DNA from: Rhodospirillaceae bacterium
Lineage (GTDB): Bacteria; Pseudomonadota; Alphaproteobacteria; SHVZ01
DNA length: 64,000 nucleotides
Reading direction: 5' to 3'
NCBI GenBank assembly: GCA_016792585.1
Contig: JAEULB010000100.1
Location: 28,247 to 92,246 of the forward strand
Shown piece by piece: positions 10,001 to 17,435 of the stretch (the first letter of the stretch is position 1; every line of letters starts with the position of its first letter). The position numbers and the translations under genes were made by a program. The notes under the pieces are model-generated. The model saw nothing but the letters and a program-made list of their open reading frames with translations. It ran no database searches and was not told where the DNA came from.

Positions 10001-10257
10001 ATATGTACGACACCGACAACACGGCGGTCTGGTACGCGGCCGGCGGCGGCGTCCTCGCGAGCTCGCTGCTGGTCGGCAACTCGTTCACCGGCACGCTTTC
10101 CGAATACGGCAACGGCCAGACCCTCGGCGGCGCGTGGCAGGCGCCGACGATCACTTCGATCAAAGGATCGATCACGATCGACTTCACCAGCTCGACCCAG
10201 GCGGTATTGACGCTGCCGTCGGGCGCCCAGGTGAGCCTGACGCGCTTCACGTTCTGA
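7051..10257 (+). CDS. Secreted reprolysin-like zinc metalloprotease with tandem C-terminal repeats
   Basis: An exported protein of 1068 residues. The ATG at 7051 starts a signal peptide (about residues 1-22); an in-frame upstream start at 7018 would bury it. After a propeptide-like region comes an M12B/metzincin catalytic domain with the zinc motif HETGHNMGLAHD (first His at residue 368) and the Met-turn MDVMSYYD. Downstream, in order, are one Cys-containing glycine-rich repeat of the bacterial B-repeat type (about residues 485-555), two about 125-residue beta-rich repeats (PANDAF...), and two about 100-residue repeats starting GWWWSSS. Ser/Thr/Gly content of the tail is high, typical of extracellular modules. 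Role: degradation of external protein; the binding modules are of unknown specificity. Confidence 0.88.
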   Translation: MKRLFWLVMMLAMGAVLPSLAHEPRPTGPSPWVYTPSTAQLTSDGGLFLTPAGDASLSRIQTRADGLPPEVARRRVVQTDPVYLETRILPRIAAGDGNQPKRVEMSADAVRLNLFPDVVVDAARTKYQHTLSGDFIWEGRPASGAEGTVNLVIAKGRITGAVTVGGITYSIYPDKQGNTVIEQLDPRGFPKVGPHPVPEIPKTDKRGDLPFWRAPADGPSVVGDPNSQTIVTLLAAYTEAAAAESADIVSEINLAVSMANTAYANSGVNITLQLTGTIAATYTESSKDASTVITDARLGMAGSGDLSELQAARIAYGADLVALIVRNYSTFQACGIGYMPLNPTTAYAPYGVSATMRGTCLAGQTLSHETGHNMGLAHDRYAVRKYNEGPWYGTLPQDYDYFGYVSTTAREMDVMSYYDLCNDNGVNCTRATRFSNPSRTFSNGSASGIALGSTDPADNARVLNINKDVVSQWRPATASGLVLTVTKSGTGSGTVTSSPSGISCGSTCSASFASGQVVTLTAAADSGSTFAGWSSSCSGTASTASITMTASAACIATFTGSTSGTPANDAFASATSLSGSSGSTTGSNVNATKETGESSHAGNSGGKSVWWTWTPSSGGSTTITTIGSSFDTLLAVYTGSSVSAVSAIASNDDTSSSLQSSVTFTATAGTTYRIAVDGYGSASGSIVLTWNQTGTTSGPANDAFSSAIALTSPSGTTSGTNVSASKESGEPSHAGNSGGTSVWWKITPTASGQVTVSTAGSSFDTLLAVYTGSAVGSLTSVASNDDTGATLQSAVSFNGTAGTTYYVAVDGYSGSTGSIVLSYTGGPSSTFTVQTGWWWSSSLPGTGFGIEQSGSNLFIGAYLYDTDGTAVWYTSIGTISGNVFSGNLVEYQSGQTLSGTYRAPEVRRTIGTVSITFSSSTAGTLTWPGGTIAIERFDIVSGGVVAGSASGDPEKGWWWSSSESGRGYFIETQGSSRAIFMAAYMYDTDNTAVWYAAGGGVLASSLLVGNSFTGTLSEYGNGQTLGGAWQAPTITSIKGSITIDFTSSTQAVLTLPSGAQVSLTRFTF
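8746..9516 (+). repeat. Tandem duplication of an about 125-residue module inside the metalloprotease gene
   Basis: Copy 1 runs from about 8746 to 9120 and copy 2 from about 9145 to 9516. Both start PANDAF, then share HAGNSGG, SVWW, SFDTLLAVYTGS, ASNDDT and AGTTY followed by VAVDGY or IAVDGY. The similarity holds at protein level and partly at DNA level, consistent with internal duplication. The modules resemble pre-peptidase C-terminal-type beta-sandwich domains (from memory). Confidence 0.75.
9553..10254 (+). repeat. Two GWWWSSS modules at the C-terminus of the metalloprotease
   Basis: Copy 1 (about 9553-9870) and copy 2 (about 9916-10254) both begin GWWWSSS and share FIETQ or GIEQS, AYLYDTD or AYMYDTD, TAVWY, EYQSGQTL or EYGNGQTL and a closing RF motif. 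I do not recognise a named domain. The aromatic-rich start suggests a carbohydrate- or surface-binding role, which is inference. Confidence 0.7.
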
Positions 10258-10326
10258 CGACCGCCGATCCGGGTTGACACTCGCGTCGTCCTAACGCGCC
10301 ATGGACGCTTCTCAACGGGGGCGCCC

Positions 10327-11349
10327 ATGGACTATCGCCGTCTCGGCCGCACCGGCCTCAAGGTCTCGGAGATCTGCCTCGGCACCATGACCTTCGGTCA
10401 TGGCGCCGACCAGGCCGAGTCCGAGCGCATCCTCGCGGCCTGCTTCGATGCCGGCGTCAACTTCGTCGACACGGCAAATGCCTACAACGGCGGTATCTCC
10501 GAGACGATGCTGGGGAAGGCGCTGGGGCAAAAGCGCAAGCAGACGATCGTCGCCAGCAAGGTGTTCAATCCGATGGGGACGGGGCCGAACGATTCCGGCA
10601 TGTCTCGCGCACACATCATGGAGGCGGCCGAGGCCAGCCTGAAACGGCTCGGCACCGACTACCTCGATCTCTACTACATCCATCACGTCGACATCGAGAC
10701 GCCGCTGGACGAGATGCTGCGCGCCTTCGACGACCTCGTGCGCGAGGGCAAGGTCCGCTACATCGCCTGCAGCAACTACGAGTGCTGGCGGCTGATGAAG
10801 TCGCTGTGGATCTCCGACAGCAGGGGCTGGGAGCGCTTCGCCGCGCACCAGCCGCAATACAGCCTCGTCGTCCGCGACATCGAGGAGGAGATCGTGCCCG
10901 CCTGCGACCTCGAAGGCGTCGGCATCGTCTGCTGGTCGCCGCTGGCCGGGGGATATCTCGGCGGCAGGTACAAGCCCGGCGAGGCCAAGGTCGCCGGCAC
11001 GCGCTCGGCCGAAGGCTGGGCCTATCCGTCCAAGTACTTCGCGGCCAGCGCCGAAAGGACGCTGGCGACGCTGCTCGAGGCCGCGAGGGAACTCGGCCGA
11101 AGCCCGGCCGAGGTGGCGCTCCGCTGGGTGCTCGACCGTCCGTTCATGACCAGCGCGATCGTCGGCGCGCGTAGCGCCGCACAGGCCGCCGAGTCGATGA
11201 AGGCAGGCGGCTGGAAGCTGCCGAAGGAGATCGACATGCGCCTCGACGAGGTCTCGGCGCCGCCGCCCCGGTACCCGCGCTCGATGGAAACCGGGATGGA
11301 CCAGCGCCGCGCCAATGCCGTCAAGATGCCGGGGATGAAATCCGCATGA
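10327..11349 (+). CDS. Aldo/keto reductase
   Basis: An NADPH-dependent TIM-barrel oxidoreductase of 340 residues. The catalytic tetrad is visible: D48 and Y53 in VDTANAY, K78 in VASKV and His in YYIHHVD (about H119). The C-terminal cofactor segment (SAIVGARSAAQAAES) is typical. The protein belongs to the potassium-channel-beta/YajO-like branch by its opening (MDYRRLGRTGLKVS). It overlaps the next gene by four bases (ATGA), so the two are co-transcribed and may act on the same carbonyl compound. A TTGACA hexamer lies at 10274 but has no convincing -10 partner. The substrate is unknown. Confidence 0.92.
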   Translation: MDYRRLGRTGLKVSEICLGTMTFGHGADQAESERILAACFDAGVNFVDTANAYNGGISETMLGKALGQKRKQTIVASKVFNPMGTGPNDSGMSRAHIMEAAEASLKRLGTDYLDLYYIHHVDIETPLDEMLRAFDDLVREGKVRYIACSNYECWRLMKSLWISDSRGWERFAAHQPQYSLVVRDIEEEIVPACDLEGVGIVCWSPLAGGYLGGRYKPGEAKVAGTRSAEGWAYPSKYFAASAERTLATLLEAARELGRSPAEVALRWVLDRPFMTSAIVGARSAAQAAESMKAGGWKLPKEIDMRLDEVSAPPPRYPRSMETGMDQRRANAVKMPGMKSA

Positions 11350-12212
11350 CCTCGCCCGCAGACAGGTTGCGCAAGCTCATCAGGCGCGGCGGCATGACGG
11401 TGCCCAGCTGCTACGACGCGCTCGGGTTCCGGATGATCCATCAGGCTGGGTTTCCGGCGGCCTTCCTCTCAGGATTCTCGGTCTCGGCGGCGAAGCTCGG
11501 CGTGCCGGATGCCGGGCTTCTCTCCTATGGCGAGATGGCCGCGCAGGCGCGCGACGTCGCCGCCTCGGCGCCGATGCCGCTGCTGGTCGACGCCGATACC
11601 GGCTTCGGCAATGCGCAGAACGTGCAGCGGACGGTGCGCGGCCTGGCCTCGGCCGGCGCTGCCTGCCTGATGCTCGAGGACCAGGAGAGCCCGAAGCGCG
11701 ACTTCGGCGCGCCGGGCCGGGTGGTCTCGCGCGAGGATGCTCTCCGGCGCGTGAAGGCGGCGGTGCAGGCGCGCGAGGCCGGGGCCGACATCCTGATCAT
11801 CGGCCGCACCGACGCCCGCAATGCTGCCGGACCCGACTCGGGCCTCGACGAGGCGCTGTGGCGGGCCAAGGCCTTCGCCGATCTCGGCGCCGACATCCTG
11901 TTCGTGACAGGGCCGCACGACCGGCGCGAGCTGAAGAGGATCGCAGCATCGACGAAGCTGCCGCTGATGATCCAGGTCGACGAGCCGGGGCGCCCGGCGT
12001 GGAAACCGTCGGACGTCCACAAGATGGGCTTCACGATCGCGCTCTACGGCGTGACCCTGGTCTTCGCTGCGGCCGGTGCGATCCGCGACGCGATCAAGGA
12101 CATGAAGGCCGGTCGCTCCGTGCCGAAGGAACGCGTCGTCTCCTGGAGCGAGATGAGCGAGATCGTCGGCGTGCCCGCCTACCTCAAGGTCGACCGCGAC
12201 CTGAAGAGATAG
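11346..12212 (+). CDS. Isocitrate lyase/PEP mutase superfamily protein
   Basis: A 288-residue TIM-barrel enzyme that makes or breaks C-C or C-P bonds next to a carboxylate. Metal-binding residues are seen in VDADTGFGN (D82, D84) and LEDQESPKR (E111, D112). The KKCGH loop of true isocitrate and methylisocitrate lyases is absent and replaced by a QESPKR segment. This makes oxaloacetate decarboxylase or a 2,3-dimethylmalate/carboxy-PEP-type activity likelier than glyoxylate-cycle function. It is translationally coupled to the upstream aldo/keto reductase. The superfamily is firm; the reaction is not. Confidence 0.88.
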   Translation: MTSPADRLRKLIRRGGMTVPSCYDALGFRMIHQAGFPAAFLSGFSVSAAKLGVPDAGLLSYGEMAAQARDVAASAPMPLLVDADTGFGNAQNVQRTVRGLASAGAACLMLEDQESPKRDFGAPGRVVSREDALRRVKAAVQAREAGADILIIGRTDARNAAGPDSGLDEALWRAKAFADLGADILFVTGPHDRRELKRIAASTKLPLMIQVDEPGRPAWKPSDVHKMGFTIALYGVTLVFAAAGAIRDAIKDMKAGRSVPKERVVSWSEMSEIVGVPAYLKVDRDLKR

Positions 12213-12239
12213 GCGCATCGGCTGCTTGAGACCAAAAGT

Positions 12240-12252
12240 GTTATAGTATAAC
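12240..12252. promoter_or_regulatory. Zur box: perfect 13-bp palindrome
   Basis: GTTATAGTATAAC is a perfect inverted repeat around a central G. It matches the alphaproteobacterial Zur-box type (GTTATA-n-TATAAC). It lies 9 bases before the ATG of the first gene of a zinc-uptake-like operon and contains TATAAC, which may double as the -10 box. Binding of zinc-loaded Zur would block transcription. Zur itself is not in the window. The match is seen; the regulator is inferred. Confidence 0.85.
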
Positions 12253-12261
12253 GTCCGACAT

Positions 12262-12543
12262 ATGCGCCGTCCTGCGCTCCTCCTGTCGCTGTTGCTGATT
12301 CTGGGCCAGTTCGCGCTTGGCCTGCATCAGATCGAGCATCGCTTCGAGCCCGCCGCGCCGGATCAGGGGGCCTGTGGGCTCTGCGCGGTTGCCGACCACA
12401 TGGACGGCGCCCCGGGGCAGGTCGCGGTCCTGCCGAGCGACGCCTGGGCTCTTGCAACCTTCCATCCCATCGCCGATCCGCGGCCAAACCTCGCGCGGCC
12501 GGTCGAGATCCGCGCCCGCGCTCCTCCCGTCCTCATCGTCTGA
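12262..12543 (+). CDS. Small Zur-regulated Cys/His protein of unknown function
   Basis: A 93-residue protein with an N-terminal hydrophobic segment (residues 4-20, signal peptide or anchor). It also has a potential metal site: HQIEH at about residues 22-26 and CGLC followed by DH at about residues 38-46. It starts 9 bases after the Zur palindrome, so its mRNA leader must be very short or the start codon near the transcript end. It is the first gene of the presumed zinc operon. A periplasmic zinc-handling role is inferred from position and from the Cys/His residues. I do not recognise a named family, though small exported CxxC proteins next to zinc transporters are common. Confidence 0.7.
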   Translation: MRRPALLLSLLLILGQFALGLHQIEHRFEPAAPDQGACGLCAVADHMDGAPGQVAVLPSDAWALATFHPIADPRPNLARPVEIRARAPPVLIV

Positions 12544-12613
12544 CACGTCGAACCCGCTGGACGCGCCCATGAGCGGCGCATCCGTTCGTGTGCTCTCGCG
12601 ATGGAGATGAGCG

Positions 12614-13918
12614 ATGACCCGTTCGTGGATGATCGGTGCTGCGGCGCTGGCCTTGATGCTGCCCGCCCCGACAATGGCCGCCACCGATGAAGAGATGCAG
12701 CAGATCAAGTCGGCGATCCGCGAGCTCGAGCAGCGACGCGCCGAAGACCAGGCGCGGATCGCCGATCTCGAGCGGCGCCTGAAACAGGCCGAGGACAAGA
12801 CACAGACGGTCGCGGTCCCGCCAACCGCGCCGGCCCCGGGTACGGCCCGATCGTCGAACGGCTTCAACCCGGCGATCGGCCTGACGCTCAACGGCACCTA
12901 TGGCCGGATGACCAAGGACCCCGGTGCCGCAACCGTGCCGGGCTTCGCGCTCGGAGAGGAAGCCGGCATCGGCGACCGCGGATTCTCTCTCGGTGAGTCG
13001 GAAGTGAACTTCGCGGCCAACATCGACCACCTGCTCTATGGCGAGCTGACGGTGGCGCTGTCGCGCGAGAACGAGGTCGAGATCGAGGAAGCCTTCATCC
13101 AGACGACGGCGCTGCCCTGGGGCTTCACCGCCAAGGCCGGACGCTTCTTTTCCGGTATCGGCTACCTCAACGACCAGCACGCCCATGTCTGGGATTTCGT
13201 CGACCCGCCGCTGCCCTACCGCGCGATGCTCGGCAACCAGTATGGCGACGACGGGTTGCAGGTGAAGTGGCTGGCCCCGACCGATCGCTTCATCGAGCTG
13301 GGGATCGAGGGCTTCCGCGGCGACCGTTTCCCGGCGACTTCGACCAATCGTGGCAATGGCGCCTTCGCCTCGTACCTGCATGTCGGAGGCGACCTCGGCC
13401 TCAGCCACAGCTGGCTCGCCGGCCTGTCGTGGCTGCACGCGGAAGCCGAGGATCGCGCGACCGGGGCGGACCTCTTCACCGGCCGCAGCAACCTCGGGAT
13501 CGCCAGCCTGGTGTGGAAATGGGCGCCGGGCGGCAACCCCACCCAGCAGAACCTCAAGCTCCAGGCCGAGTACTTCCATCGGCGCGAGAACGGCCTCTTC
13601 AACGGCCTCGACTATCGCGGCCGGCAGAGCGGCTGGTATGCGCAGGCGGTCTACCAGTTCATGCCGCAATGGAAAGTCGGGGCGCGCTACGACCAGGTGA
13701 GCGCCGGCGACCTCGATCCCGCGACCTTTTCCGGATCGACGCTCGACAATCTCGGCATGACGTCGCGGCGGTGGAGCGCATTGGGCGAATACGGCACCAG
13801 CGAGTTCGGCCGCTTCCGGCTCCAGTACAATCGCGATCACGCGGCACCGCAGGTCAACCACGAACTCTTCCTCAACTACGTCGTCTCGCTGGGCGCCCAT
13901 GGCGCCCACAAGTTCTGA
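12614..13918 (+). CDS. Zinc-regulated outer-membrane beta-barrel protein
   Basis: A 434-residue outer-membrane protein. It has a signal peptide (residues 1-22, ending TMA-A), a charged coiled coil (about 24-60, ELEQRRAEDQARIADLERR) and a Pro/Ala linker. A barrel of alternating aromatic strands follows, ending in the C-terminal Phe (HGAHKF) needed for barrel insertion. There is no TonB box or plug, so it is porin-like rather than a TonB-dependent receptor. A GGAGATGAG ribosome site precedes the ATG. It sits in the Zur-boxed operon before the binding-protein and permease genes, so a role in passing zinc or a zinc chelate through the outer membrane is likely. Confidence 0.82.
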   Translation: MTRSWMIGAAALALMLPAPTMAATDEEMQQIKSAIRELEQRRAEDQARIADLERRLKQAEDKTQTVAVPPTAPAPGTARSSNGFNPAIGLTLNGTYGRMTKDPGAATVPGFALGEEAGIGDRGFSLGESEVNFAANIDHLLYGELTVALSRENEVEIEEAFIQTTALPWGFTAKAGRFFSGIGYLNDQHAHVWDFVDPPLPYRAMLGNQYGDDGLQVKWLAPTDRFIELGIEGFRGDRFPATSTNRGNGAFASYLHVGGDLGLSHSWLAGLSWLHAEAEDRATGADLFTGRSNLGIASLVWKWAPGGNPTQQNLKLQAEYFHRRENGLFNGLDYRGRQSGWYAQAVYQFMPQWKVGARYDQVSAGDLDPATFSGSTLDNLGMTSRRWSALGEYGTSEFGRFRLQYNRDHAAPQVNHELFLNYVVSLGAHGAHKF

Positions 13919-13929
13919 GGGAGGCGGCG

Positions 13930-14826
13930 ATGGTCAGATTGCTCGCGGTTCTGCTCGTTCTCTTCGCCGTGCATCGCGCCGAGGCCGCGATCAACGTCTT
14001 CGCCTGCGAGCCCGAATGGGGGGCGCTGGCGGAGGAGATCGGCGGCGAAGCGGTATCGGTCTACGTCGCCACGTCGGCGAAGCAGGACCCGCACCAGCTC
14101 CAGGCTCGGCCTAGCCTGATCGCCAAGGCTCGGAGCGCCGATCTCGTCGTCTGTACAGGTGCCGAGCTGGAGATCGGCTGGATGCCGGTGATCCTGCGCC
14201 AGGCCGCCAACGGCAAGATCCAGCCCGGCACGCCGGGCTACTTCGAGGCGGCGGCGCAGGTGCGGCTCAAGGACGTGCCGACGGTGCTGGACCGCTCGCA
14301 GGGTGATGTGCACGCCCAGGGCAATCCGCACATCCAGACCGACCCGCGCACCCTCGTGCCGGTTGCCGCCGCGCTCGCCGAACGACTGATGCAGATCGAT
14401 CCGGGCAATGCCGCCCGATACCGCGAGCGGCACCAGGCGTTCACGCAGCGCTGGAGCCAGGCGCTGCAACGCTGGCAGATGGAGGCGGCGTCGCTCAAGG
14501 GGACCAAGGTCGCAGTCCAGCATAAGAACTGGACCTACCTGATCGACTGGCTTGGCCTCGTCGAGGTGACGACGCTGGAGCCGAAGCCGGGCGTTCCGCC
14601 GAGCAGCGGACACTTGGCCGAGGTGCTGGCAAAGGTCACCGCTGATCCGGTGCGGCTGGTGATCCGCGCGGCCTACGAAGACGGGCGCCCATCGGTGTGG
14701 CTCGCCGAGCGCGCGAGGGTGCCGGCGGTCGAGCTGCCCTTCACCGTGGGCGGCAACGACCAGGCGACCGACCTGACGCGGCTCTACGACGACACGCTCC
14801 GCCGTCTCAAGGACGCCGTCCGATGA
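13930..14826 (+). CDS. ZnuA-like zinc ABC transporter substrate-binding protein
   Basis: A periplasmic cluster A-I metal-binding protein of 298 residues, with a signal peptide of about 22 residues (HRAEA-A). Metal ligands fit the family positions: DPHQLQARPS (first His), GNPHIQTDPR (second His) and VQHKNW (third His). The acidic His-rich loop of E. coli ZnuA is missing. The ATG at 13930 follows GGGAGGCGGCG, a good ribosome site. The stop overlaps the permease start (ATGA). It is fourth-to-last component of a zinc importer, but no ATPase gene lies in this operon. Zinc specificity is inferred from the Zur box. Confidence 0.88.
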   Translation: MVRLLAVLLVLFAVHRAEAAINVFACEPEWGALAEEIGGEAVSVYVATSAKQDPHQLQARPSLIAKARSADLVVCTGAELEIGWMPVILRQAANGKIQPGTPGYFEAAAQVRLKDVPTVLDRSQGDVHAQGNPHIQTDPRTLVPVAAALAERLMQIDPGNAARYRERHQAFTQRWSQALQRWQMEAASLKGTKVAVQHKNWTYLIDWLGLVEVTTLEPKPGVPPSSGHLAEVLAKVTADPVRLVIRAAYEDGRPSVWLAERARVPAVELPFTVGGNDQATDLTRLYDDTLRRLKDAVR

Positions 14827-15587
14827 GCGTCGACATCCTGCTGCCGGCGTTCCTTGCAGGATTGCTGGTGCTCGCCACGCACGTGCCGCTGGGCCAGCAG
14901 GTGCTGGCACGCGGCATCGTGTTCATCGACCTCGCGATCGCGCAGGTCGCGGGGCTCGGCGTCGTCGCCGCCGATGTCGTGCTCGGTTGGGAGCCGCAGG
15001 GCTGGCGAGCGCAGATCGCGGCATCCGCCGCCGCCCTCGCCGGCGCGCTGCTGCTGACTTGGACGGAGAAGCGCTGGATCCAGGTGCAGGAGGCGCTGAT
15101 CGGCGTGCTGTTCGTCGCCGCGGCCAGCGCCGAGATCCTGCTGCTTGCGCACGATCCGCATGGCGGTGAGCATCTGAAGGACCTGCTGGTCGGCCAGATC
15201 CTCTGGGTCTCGCCGACCGACCTGCTGCCGGTGGCCCTGCTTTACGGCGCGGTGCTGACGCTGTGGTTCCGGCTCGGCGAGCGTCTCGGACGGCTCGGCT
15301 TCTACCTGCTGTTCGCCGCGACGGTGACGGCCTCGGTGCAGCTGGTCGGAATCTATCTCGTCTTCGGCAGCCTGATCGTGCCGGCGCTGGCGGCGCGCGC
15401 TTTCGCCGATCGCCATCGCCTGGTCGCGGGGTATGCCACCGGCATCCTCGGCTATGCCGGCGGCTTGGTCCTGTCGGCGCTTTCCGATCTGCCGACCGGA
15501 CCGGCGATTGCTTGTGTGTTGGCCGCGATGATGCCCCCAATCGCTGCGATCGGCGGCTGGCGGCGGGCCGTCAGCGGCAACGCTTGA
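14823..15587 (+). CDS. ZnuB-like metal ABC transporter permease (ABC-3 family)
   Basis: An inner-membrane permease of 254 residues with about seven to eight hydrophobic helices. Family features include the opening PAFLAGLLVLATHVPLGQQVL and the segment GLGVVAADVVLG. The late GIYLVFGSLIVPALAA helix is where the ZnuB family couples to its ATPase. It is translationally coupled to the binding protein. No znuC-like ATPase follows: the next gene is convergent and overlaps the 3' end by 17 bases. The partner ATPase must be coded elsewhere or be shared. Confidence 0.88.
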   Translation: MSVDILLPAFLAGLLVLATHVPLGQQVLARGIVFIDLAIAQVAGLGVVAADVVLGWEPQGWRAQIAASAAALAGALLLTWTEKRWIQVQEALIGVLFVAAASAEILLLAHDPHGGEHLKDLLVGQILWVSPTDLLPVALLYGAVLTLWFRLGERLGRLGFYLLFAATVTASVQLVGIYLVFGSLIVPALAARAFADRHRLVAGYATGILGYAGGLVLSALSDLPTGPAIACVLAAMMPPIAAIGGWRRAVSGNA

Positions 15588-15936
15588 AGACCGGGGTCGG
15601 GTTTCCGTCGCGGATCCCGTCCTTGACGGCATCGCCGTGTTGCCACGGCTGGATCGTCTGATCGCCCTTCTTCCAGACCATCGGCGGCGAGCCGTCCTGG
15701 AAATCGATGGTAAGGGACTGGGCGTCCTCGGAGACGAATTTCGGCTGGGCGAAGTCGCTGCTGCCTGCCGAGTTGGTGAAATAGGCCACGAGGCCACCGT
15801 CCTGCGCCAGACGGTAGCCGATGCGGGCACCTGCGCAGTCGCCGGCGGTCCACTCGCCGACGATGGAGGGTTGCGCCGGCTGCGCGAGAGCCGGCGCCAT
15901 TCCGATCAAGGTCGCAAGGACGAGGTGCTTCAGCAT
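15571..15936 (-). CDS. Small exported protein of unknown function
   Basis: A 121-residue protein with a signal peptide (residues 1-18, ALA-Q) and a mature part of about 100 residues with two Cys (GDCAGARIG and the C-terminal KRCR) that could form a disulfide. Segments such as GEWTAGDCAG and DGSPPMVWKKGDQT resemble small lipocalin-like or META/DUF-type periplasmic proteins, but I cannot name the family. The 3' end overlaps the convergent permease gene by 17 bases. It lies 6 bases downstream of the stop of the hydrolase gene on the same strand, so co-transcription is likely. Confidence 0.75.
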   Translation of the reverse strand: MLKHLVLATLIGMAPALAQPAQPSIVGEWTAGDCAGARIGYRLAQDGGLVAYFTNSAGSSDFAQPKFVSEDAQSLTIDFQDGSPPMVWKKGDQTIQPWQHGDAVKDGIRDGNPTPVFKRCR

Positions 15937-15942
15937 GTCGTG

Positions 15943-17304
15943 TTACTCGTAGCGGCCCTTGATCTCCTTGATCGCCTCGGCCTCGGGCTTGAGGCGCGAA
16001 CCGGTCGCGTAGACTTCCGCGACGCGGCGGCGCTTGCGGACGAGTCGGACCTCCTCGCCGAAGCTGGCGAAGCCGCCGGCCTCGGTGACGCGGCCCTTGT
16101 CGCGGCCGCCGACCGTGATCTCGCTCGCATCCATGAACGGATCGAACAGACCCGGGGTTGCGACCATCACCTTCTCGCCCATCGGCACCAGGTCGAAGCA
16201 ACCCCAGAGGCTCCACCAGCGCCCGGTCCAATCGGCGGTCTTCCGCGCCGGGGCGCCGTTCTGATGGAAGCGCCTGAGGATGTGCATCGTGCCGTCGAGC
16301 CACTGGTGCGACCACCCGTCGGCGGCGTTGGTCAGGATAGAGATCGTGATGTCGTGGGCCGGGATCGTCGCGGTGCGGGTGATGAAGCCCGGGAAGCCGC
16401 CGGAATGTCCGAAGTGATCCCAGCCGGCGAGCGTGCCCGAGATCGTGCCGAGCCCGTACCAGCGCTCGATCTGCGAATGCGGCACCTTCCAGTGGCGCCG
16501 CGCCATCTCGCGCCGGCTGGCGACCGAGAGGATGCTCTTCTTCGCCACCGGCGAGAGCTGGCCGAAGAACAGCGCCAGGTCGTGCGCGGTCGAGATGAAG
16601 CCGGTCGCCGAGGCGAGGCCGTGGGTCGAGGTGTCGCTCGGGAGGGTGATGCGGTGGCCGAGCGGCCATTTCGAGGAGTGGCCCTTGGCGAGCGGGCCGC
16701 CCTTGGGCGACGGCACGTCGGGCCGCGTCTCCTCGAGGCCCGCGGCCTCCACCACCTCGCGCTGGATCCACTTGTTGTAGGCCTCGCCCGTCACCGCCTC
16801 GATCACCTGGCCGGCAAGGCCGAAGCCGTGGTTCGAGTACTTCATGCGGAGGTTGGGCTCGATCGGCTGTGGCTCGGTGAGCTCCTTCAGGAACTCCTCG
16901 GCACTGAGGAAGGGACGGCGATGCGTCCACTGCCCGGTGTCCTTGCCGTCGCGGATGATGCCGGCGGTATGCGAGAGCAGCTGCGCCACCGTCGCCTTGG
17001 CCACGCCCGGGTGCAGGCCCTTCACGTACTTGCCGGCCGGGTCGTCGAGCTGGAGCTTGCCCCTCTCGCGCAGCTTCAGGATGCCGGCGGCGGTGAAGCT
17101 CTTCGAGTGAGAGGCGACGCGGTGGCGATGCCTCGGCGTCAGCTCCTGCCCGCGCGGCTGGTTGGCATAGCCCCACGCCTGCTCGAACACGACCTTGCCC
17201 TTGTGCGCGATCGCCATCGCGCAGCCGGGCTGCTCGCTGATCCGCATCTGGAAGCCGATCCATTCCGGCACGTAGTCGAGGGCGGCAGCGAGCCATTTGT
17301 CCAT
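15943..17304 (-). CDS. Serine hydrolase of the class C beta-lactamase / peptidase S12 fold
   Basis: A 453-residue hydrolase. The three family motifs are visible: SxxK as SHSK, YxN as YSNHG and HSGG near residue 290. Enzymes of this fold include D-amino-acid peptidases, esterases and AmpC; the loose length and lack of a signal peptide point to an esterase or peptidase rather than a true beta-lactamase. The ATG at 17304 fits the start of similarity (MDKWLAAALDYVPEW); the upstream extension looks non-coding. A lipocalin-like C-terminal tail of about 100 residues may bind hydrophobic ligand. Substrate unknown. Confidence 0.87.
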   Translation of the reverse strand: MDKWLAAALDYVPEWIGFQMRISEQPGCAMAIAHKGKVVFEQAWGYANQPRGQELTPRHRHRVASHSKSFTAAGILKLRERGKLQLDDPAGKYVKGLHPGVAKATVAQLLSHTAGIIRDGKDTGQWTHRRPFLSAEEFLKELTEPQPIEPNLRMKYSNHGFGLAGQVIEAVTGEAYNKWIQREVVEAAGLEETRPDVPSPKGGPLAKGHSSKWPLGHRITLPSDTSTHGLASATGFISTAHDLALFFGQLSPVAKKSILSVASRREMARRHWKVPHSQIERWYGLGTISGTLAGWDHFGHSGGFPGFITRTATIPAHDITISILTNAADGWSHQWLDGTMHILRRFHQNGAPARKTADWTGRWWSLWGCFDLVPMGEKVMVATPGLFDPFMDASEITVGGRDKGRVTEAGGFASFGEEVRLVRKRRRVAEVYATGSRLKPEAEAIKEIKGRYE

Positions 17305-17435
17305 GTTAGGATTCTCGAGATCTGGTGAGGAGGGAGCGGGAGGATAGCGAGAGAAAGGGCGCAGCAGCAAACGCTTGTACGACGTCCCTTCGAATCCGGG
17401 CTCGACGCCCAACGACGCCTGCGGGATATGAGCCG

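Noticed and set aside
8658..10277. A plus-strand alternative frame over the metalloprotease tail
   Set aside because: Arg/His/Gln-rich translation without domains; the metalloprotease frame keeps its repeats intact across the region.
10274..10302. TTGACA hexamer as a promoter for the aldo/keto reductase gene
   Set aside because: No -10-like hexamer at 16-18 bases spacing; a single hexamer is weak evidence.
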